Of a stretch of DNA of 9,507 bases, positions 6,811-9,507 are shown in pieces (the stretch's first letter is position 1; each line of letters begins with the position of its first letter). The stretch comes from Gammaproteobacteria bacterium (GTDB taxonomy: Bacteria > Pseudomonadota > Gammaproteobacteria > Coxiellales > Coxiellaceae), in assembly GCA_022600315.1 (NCBI GenBank), contig JAHZKQ010000185.1, positions 1 to 9,507 of the forward strand, read 5' to 3'. Made by a program: the position numbers and the translations under genes. A model generated the notes under the pieces. It ran no database searches. It was not told where the DNA came from and worked only from the letters and a program-made list of their open reading frames with translations.

Positions 6811-8391
6811 ATGTCTGAACAAACTGTCATTATTGAGAAGAATCAACCGTATTCCAAGTGTGCTCTATGGACCATGCAGCGTGAGTATTTTGATGATAAG
6901 GGCATTGATGCTTGGGTTGGACAAGTACCATTCTATGTAACCAGTAACCCCTTTATTGCTGCTAGCTATGCTGAGATGACGTTTGCGATGATGCGCGCTT
7001 GGGTGAAAAAGCACCCCGAGGCTTTGCAGCATACTTTTTATATACTGGAGCTTGGCACCGGTTCTGGACGTTTTAGCTATTATGTTATCAAGCGGCTTTG
7101 CGAGTTGGCAGAAGTTTATCAGGCTGACGATATTAAATTCTGTTATGTCATGTCTGATTTCACCCAAAGCAATATCGATTTTTGGAATCAGCAAGATCGT
7201 TTGCAGTCTTATGTTAAAAAGGGCGTGCTTGATTATGCCCTCTATAATATGGAGATCGAGCAATCCATCGCTTTGCAACATAAAGGCATTGAGTTGAATT
7301 CAGAGACCTTGCACAATCCATTAACAGTATTTGCCAATTATATTTTTGACACGATTTCGCACGATGTGTTTCTAGTTGAGAATCGACATTTATTTGAAAC
7401 CTTAGTGACTTTGCAGACCAATAAAAGCAACTTAAAAGATGGTAAGGCACTGGATTGGAAAGAAGTACAATTAACCTATAAAGAGCAAAAAGCTAAAAAT
7501 AATTACTATGGGGATGAAAACTTTAATGCTGTATTGGCCCAGTATCGTGACCTATTAAATCAAACTCATATTACCTTTCCTGTCGGTGGTCTGCGGGCGA
7601 TTCGCTTACTTAAAAAATTAGCTAACGATAAATTATTTTTAATTTCCTCGGATAAAGGCTGTAGTCAACCCAGCGATTTAGCAAATCTTAATCCACCCAG
7701 CATTGCTTTTCATGGCAGCTTTTCAATCATGGTGAACTTTGACGCCATTGGTCGCTACTTTAAACAATGTGGTGGCGATGCGTTGTTGCAGCAAACTCAT
7801 GAAGGAATTGATAGCGGCGTATTTACCAGCGGTTTTGAGCTATCAGATCTACCAGAATTAAACGCTGCAGTTGAAGAGCATATTTTAAATTTTAGCCCAG
7901 CTGATTATTTTAGTTTGCATCGTAATATCAGTGAAAACGTAAGCACTTGCAACTTGAAAACTTTGGTTTCGCATTTAGCTTTAACCCGCTTTGATCCACA
8001 TATTTTTCAAAAACTGCACCAGAAAATCTATGGTATGATTGAATCCAGTCATTCAGCCAGTGTCGCCTACTTAAAAAGAATTTTACCTAAGATTGCTGAA
8101 CATTTTTACCATATACCAAGATGTTATGATGTTTATTTTGATTTGGCTATTTTACTGCATGCTTTAAATGACTGTGAAACTGCGATTGAATACTATGACC
8201 GTTCGGAAGGTTATTTTGGTGAGCAATATGGTAACTATTATAACCGGGCGCTTTGCCTGCATAGCTTAGGTCGAGTCGATGAAGCTTTGGCACAATTTAA
8301 ACGTGCGGTGCAGCTCGATCCAAGCTCTCAAGAGGCTCAAGACTGGGTGCGTCAGCTAGAACCGGCACAGGCTTCGGGCATTACAGGGTAG
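6811..8391 (+). CDS. MidA/NDUFAF7-like SAM methyltransferase fused to C-terminal TPR repeats
   Basis: In this 526-residue protein, residues 74-90 carry the SAM-binding motif I 'FYILELGTGSGRFSY', followed by 'CYVMSDFTQSNIDFWNQQDRL' (111-131), as in MidA/NDUFAF7 methyltransferases ('v..d.S..l...Q...l'). 'VFANYIFDTISHDVFLVENRHLFETLV' (173-199) lines up with their 'iiANE.fDalP...f...g..w.E..v', with Glu replaced by Tyr. 'LISSDKG' and 'GSFSIMVNFDAIGRYFKQCGG' match the later 'liDYG' and 'dltahVdF..l...a...G' segments. Residues 437-504 hold two TPR units ('NYYNRALCLHSLGRVDEALAQFKRAVQLDP'). NDUFAF7 methylates an arginine of a complex I subunit; the substrate here is unknown. No signal peptide or membrane helix is seen. 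The start ATG 6811 has GAGGTG at 6800-6805. The family assignment rests on motif order, not a search. The PmrA-like box upstream suggests membership of a virulence regulon. Confidence 0.7.
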   Translation: MSEQTVIIEKNQPYSKCALWTMQREYFDDKGIDAWVGQVPFYVTSNPFIAASYAEMTFAMMRAWVKKHPEALQHTFYILELGTGSGRFSYYVIKRLCELAEVYQADDIKFCYVMSDFTQSNIDFWNQQDRLQSYVKKGVLDYALYNMEIEQSIALQHKGIELNSETLHNPLTVFANYIFDTISHDVFLVENRHLFETLVTLQTNKSNLKDGKALDWKEVQLTYKEQKAKNNYYGDENFNAVLAQYRDLLNQTHITFPVGGLRAIRLLKKLANDKLFLISSDKGCSQPSDLANLNPPSIAFHGSFSIMVNFDAIGRYFKQCGGDALLQQTHEGIDSGVFTSGFELSDLPELNAAVEEHILNFSPADYFSLHRNISENVSTCNLKTLVSHLALTRFDPHIFQKLHQKIYGMIESSHSASVAYLKRILPKIAEHFYHIPRCYDVYFDLAILLHALNDCETAIEYYDRSEGYFGEQYGNYYNRALCLHSLGRVDEALAQFKRAVQLDPSSQEAQDWVRQLEPAQASGITG

Positions 8392-8413
8392 TTCATACCG
8401 TAAAATTTACCCA

Positions 8414-8440
8414 TACCAATTTGGTAGTGTTCTGCTACCA
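8414..8440 (+). promoter_or_regulatory. Overlapping, mutually exclusive hairpins upstream of the 70-residue gene
   Basis: TACCAA (8414-8419) can pair with TTGGTA (8421-8426). The same central segment TGGTAG (8422-8427) can pair instead with CTACCA (8435-8440) over a 7-base loop. Only the second makes a good RNA hairpin; the first, with a 1-base centre, is better read as a DNA palindrome. There is no T run after either. It could end transcription from the upstream gene weakly or be a regulatory site. Confidence 0.3.
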
Positions 8441-8476
8441 TGTAGTTCTGTTGTTAATCACATTGAGGAAGGAACC

Positions 8477-8689
8477 ATGAAACAACCTGAAAACTTTATG
8501 GATGATGAGTCTTATGCTTTTGTTTTATTAGCCGAAGAAATATTATCGCGTTTAGGGGTGGATCCAAAGCCGGATTACGTTAAGCGCTTAGTTTGCCAGA
8601 TGCAGCAAATTGAAAAAGATGCAGCGAGCACTGCGTTACGCGATAGTTATAAACGCAGCTTTTCTCAACGAGCTAGAGTGGCTGTATAA
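8477..8689 (+). CDS. Small hypothetical protein, 70 residues
   Basis: I do not recognise this protein. It is soluble, with no signal or membrane segment. It appears mostly helical: an acidic, hydrophobic first half ('DDESYAFVLLAEEILSRLGV'), a 'DPKPDY' turn, then an amphipathic helix ('VKRLVCQMQQIEKDA') and a basic tail ('RDSYKRSFSQRARVAV'). The acidic-to-basic gradient would suit a small protein- or nucleic-acid-binding partner, but that is a guess. The gene looks real: it has a strong ribosome site (AGGAAGGA, 8466-8473, three bases before the ATG), codon use like its neighbours, and a GC-rich hairpin soon after the stop. It lies 85 bases downstream of the methyltransferase-TPR gene in the same direction. 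Confidence 0.7.
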   Translation: MKQPENFMDDESYAFVLLAEEILSRLGVDPKPDYVKRLVCQMQQIEKDAASTALRDSYKRSFSQRARVAV

Positions 8690-8704
8690 AAAATTTAAAC
8701 CTAC

Positions 8705-8739
8705 GGTGCCGTCATTTTCTCCGGCACTACGGCTTTATT
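8705..8739 (+). terminator. Likely intrinsic terminator after the 70-residue gene
   Basis: GTGCCG (8706-8711) pairs with CGGCAC (8722-8727) over a 10-base loop; a flanking G-T pair extends the stem to 7. TTTATT follows at 8734-8739 after a short ACGGC spacer. It is the only GC-rich hairpin in an AT-rich gap and sits 16 bases after the stop codon. The T run is imperfect and displaced by 6 bases, which lowers confidence. Confidence 0.5.
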
Positions 8740-8819
8740 GAATTCATCGGCAGCAAGAAGCCACAAACCTTAATAGAAAATTAAATAACGTTAATTTCCG
8801 CATATTCAAGCCAAAAAAC

Positions 8820-8849
8820 AGAGTTTGTGCGAGATATCTCACAAATTCT
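8820..8849. repeat. Long inverted repeat with a GAGATATCTC core
   Basis: AGAGTTTGT (8820-8828) pairs with ACAAATTCT (8841-8849) with one G-T pair. Inside lies the perfect 10-base palindrome GAGATATCTC (8831-8840), offset by a 2-base GC bulge (8829-8830). As RNA this would fold into a 12-pair stem with a 4-base AUAU loop. It stands 131 bases before the next start codon. It could be an operator, a processing site or a weak terminator. Confidence 0.5.
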
Positions 8850-8980
8850 ATCCTATTTTACCTATAGCTACCTAGTAAATAAGAGAGGACAGTGTGGTCA
8901 ATAAGCTAAATAATGCAATGTACATTAGGATATTTATTAAAGGGATTTAAGTTTTTGAATAAATTTATAGAGGCTATGTT

Positions 8981-9507
8981 ATGCGTAGACGTTTTTTATC
9001 TGATGATATTGAAAAAGCAATTTTAGCTGGCGATGTTAATAGCTTCAAGAAAATCTATGTTGGTTTCAGAGGCTCGTTTGGAAAGGACTGTCTGTCCACT
9101 GGCCAAATTGCTTATTGGTTTTGGCTATCAATCTTAGATAACCGGCCCGACGCTCAATTTCAAGCACCACGTGATATTGCGCTACGTACAGATAATAATG
9201 CTTGCTTTTTTTTCTTGCTCAGTGAATTTGCCGAGAAAGTTTTCACTACACGATTAATTGGGTCTGTTAATATCAAAATAGATAATGGTGGCTACGAAGA
9301 ACTTAATGATCCAGAGACAATCCTTTCTCTTGCTTTTAGCAAATTTGAAAAATCTTCAGGTATAACATACTGTTTTAAAATTGGTAGCATTCTACTCAGA
9401 ATTGGTGGAACGCTACTCAAAGTCAAGTTAGGTTCCAACCTGTTTGATTTTGCTGCTCAAGAGAACAACGCTGTAGCATTAAGATCTATGGTTGAAAGTT
9501 ACAGTAA
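8981..9507 (+). CDS. Hypothetical protein with a possible ankyrin-like segment, 3' end outside window
   Basis: The frame from ATG 8981 is open to the window edge (175 codons and 2 bases). GAGG at 8970-8973 lies 7 bases before the ATG, and an in-frame TAA at 8960-8962 rules out an earlier start nearby. Residues 9-26 ('DIEKAILAGDVNSFKKIY') and 153-173 ('NLFDFAAQENNAVALRSMVES') have the helix-turn-helix pattern of ankyrin repeats ('a...gd...v+.l' and 'lf..Aaqe.n..al+.mve'), as in many proteins of intracellular Legionellales. The middle is unrecognised and rich in aromatic residues (IAYWFWLSIL, CFFFLLSEF). No signal peptide is seen. The ankyrin call is tentative because the protein is incomplete. 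An effector role would be inference from the type of protein alone. Confidence 0.6.
   Translation, partial: MRRRFLSDDIEKAILAGDVNSFKKIYVGFRGSFGKDCLSTGQIAYWFWLSILDNRPDAQFQAPRDIALRTDNNACFFFLLSEFAEKVFTTRLIGSVNIKIDNGGYEELNDPETILSLAFSKFEKSSGITYCFKIGSILLRIGGTLLKVKLGSNLFDFAAQENNAVALRSMVESYS

Larger units (their letters stand above)
8690..8980. other. 291-base intergenic region
   Basis: This AT-rich gap holds the terminator near its left end. It also holds three TTAA cores spaced 11 and 10 bases apart (8770-8773, 8781-8784, 8791-8794), a long hairpin (8820-8849), a 10-base palindrome AATGTACATT (8917-8926) and a possible 18-codon frame from GTG 8894 to TAA 8950 with AGAGG just upstream. No convincing longer gene was seen on the forward strand. 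No clear -35/-10 pair was found for the next gene. Confidence 0.6.

Noticed and set aside
6865..7450. Reverse-strand and alternate-frame open frames inside the methyltransferase-TPR gene
   Set aside because: They overlap a well-supported coding frame, have no ribosome sites and show no family motifs.
6638..8933. Shared motifs AATGTACAT and TAGGATAT upstream of both 6811 and 8981 genes
   Set aside because: Both motifs occur in each gap (6638-6646 and 6752-6759; 8917-8925 and 8926-8933), but the spacing differs widely (about 105 bases versus none), so a common control module is not supported.
8894..8950. 18-codon leader peptide frame (GTG start) with AGAGG upstream
   Set aside because: Very short, no run of regulatory codons and no attenuator after it; recorded only in the intergenic note.
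8935..8951. TTAA pair (TATTAA ... TTTAAG) just upstream of the right-edge gene as a PmrA box
   Set aside because: The TTAA cores are 10 rather than 11 bases apart and the flanking bases do not fit the consensus; expected in AT-rich DNA.

Overview
The window reads as a chromosomal segment of an AT-rich gammaproteobacterium. The core block hflK, hflC, a DUF2065 gene and purA is in the usual gammaproteobacterial order. Signal peptidase I has the SGSL form of the catalytic motif that I associate with Legionella and Coxiella. A near-consensus PmrA-type box stands before an accessory gene, and a possible ankyrin-type protein starts at the right edge. Together these suggest the order Legionellales (Legionella, Coxiella, Aquicella or Berkiella-like). 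That placement is inference from motifs; no search was run.

Layout. At 1-358 is the 3' end of a membrane acyltransferase (acyltransferase 3 type). At 468-4025 lies a tight forward operon: hflK, hflC, a small two-helix membrane protein (DUF2065/YjeT) and purA; the last two overlap by ATGA. On the reverse strand is a sulfotransferase-like gene (4140-5117), convergent with purA and directly downstream of tRNA-Phe(GAA) (5147-5222), with which it may share a promoter. Divergent from the tRNA, on the forward strand, are a small membrane-anchored protein probably starting at a TTG codon (5342-5794) and lepB (5816-6628). A 182-base gap rich in palindromes, carrying the PmrA-like box, precedes a 526-residue protein (6811-8391) that joins a divergent MidA/NDUFAF7-type methyltransferase domain to C-terminal TPR repeats. 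A 70-residue protein of unknown function (8477-8689) ends in a likely terminator. A 291-base spacer with a long hairpin leads to a partial gene running off the right edge (8981-9507).

How the genes relate. HflK and HflC form the membrane complex that modulates FtsH proteolysis, LepB releases exported proteins from the membrane, and PurA makes the AMP precursor; these are housekeeping functions. The accessory genes (sulfotransferase, methyltransferase-TPR, 70-residue protein, right-edge protein) sit at breaks in the conserved gene order. The usual hfq-hflX upstream of hflK is absent, and lepB stands without lepA or rnc.

The most interesting point is the PmrA-type direct repeat (6730-6749) before the methyltransferase-TPR gene. 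In Legionella and Coxiella, PmrA controls many Dot/Icm effector genes, so this protein is a reasonable effector or virulence-regulon candidate.
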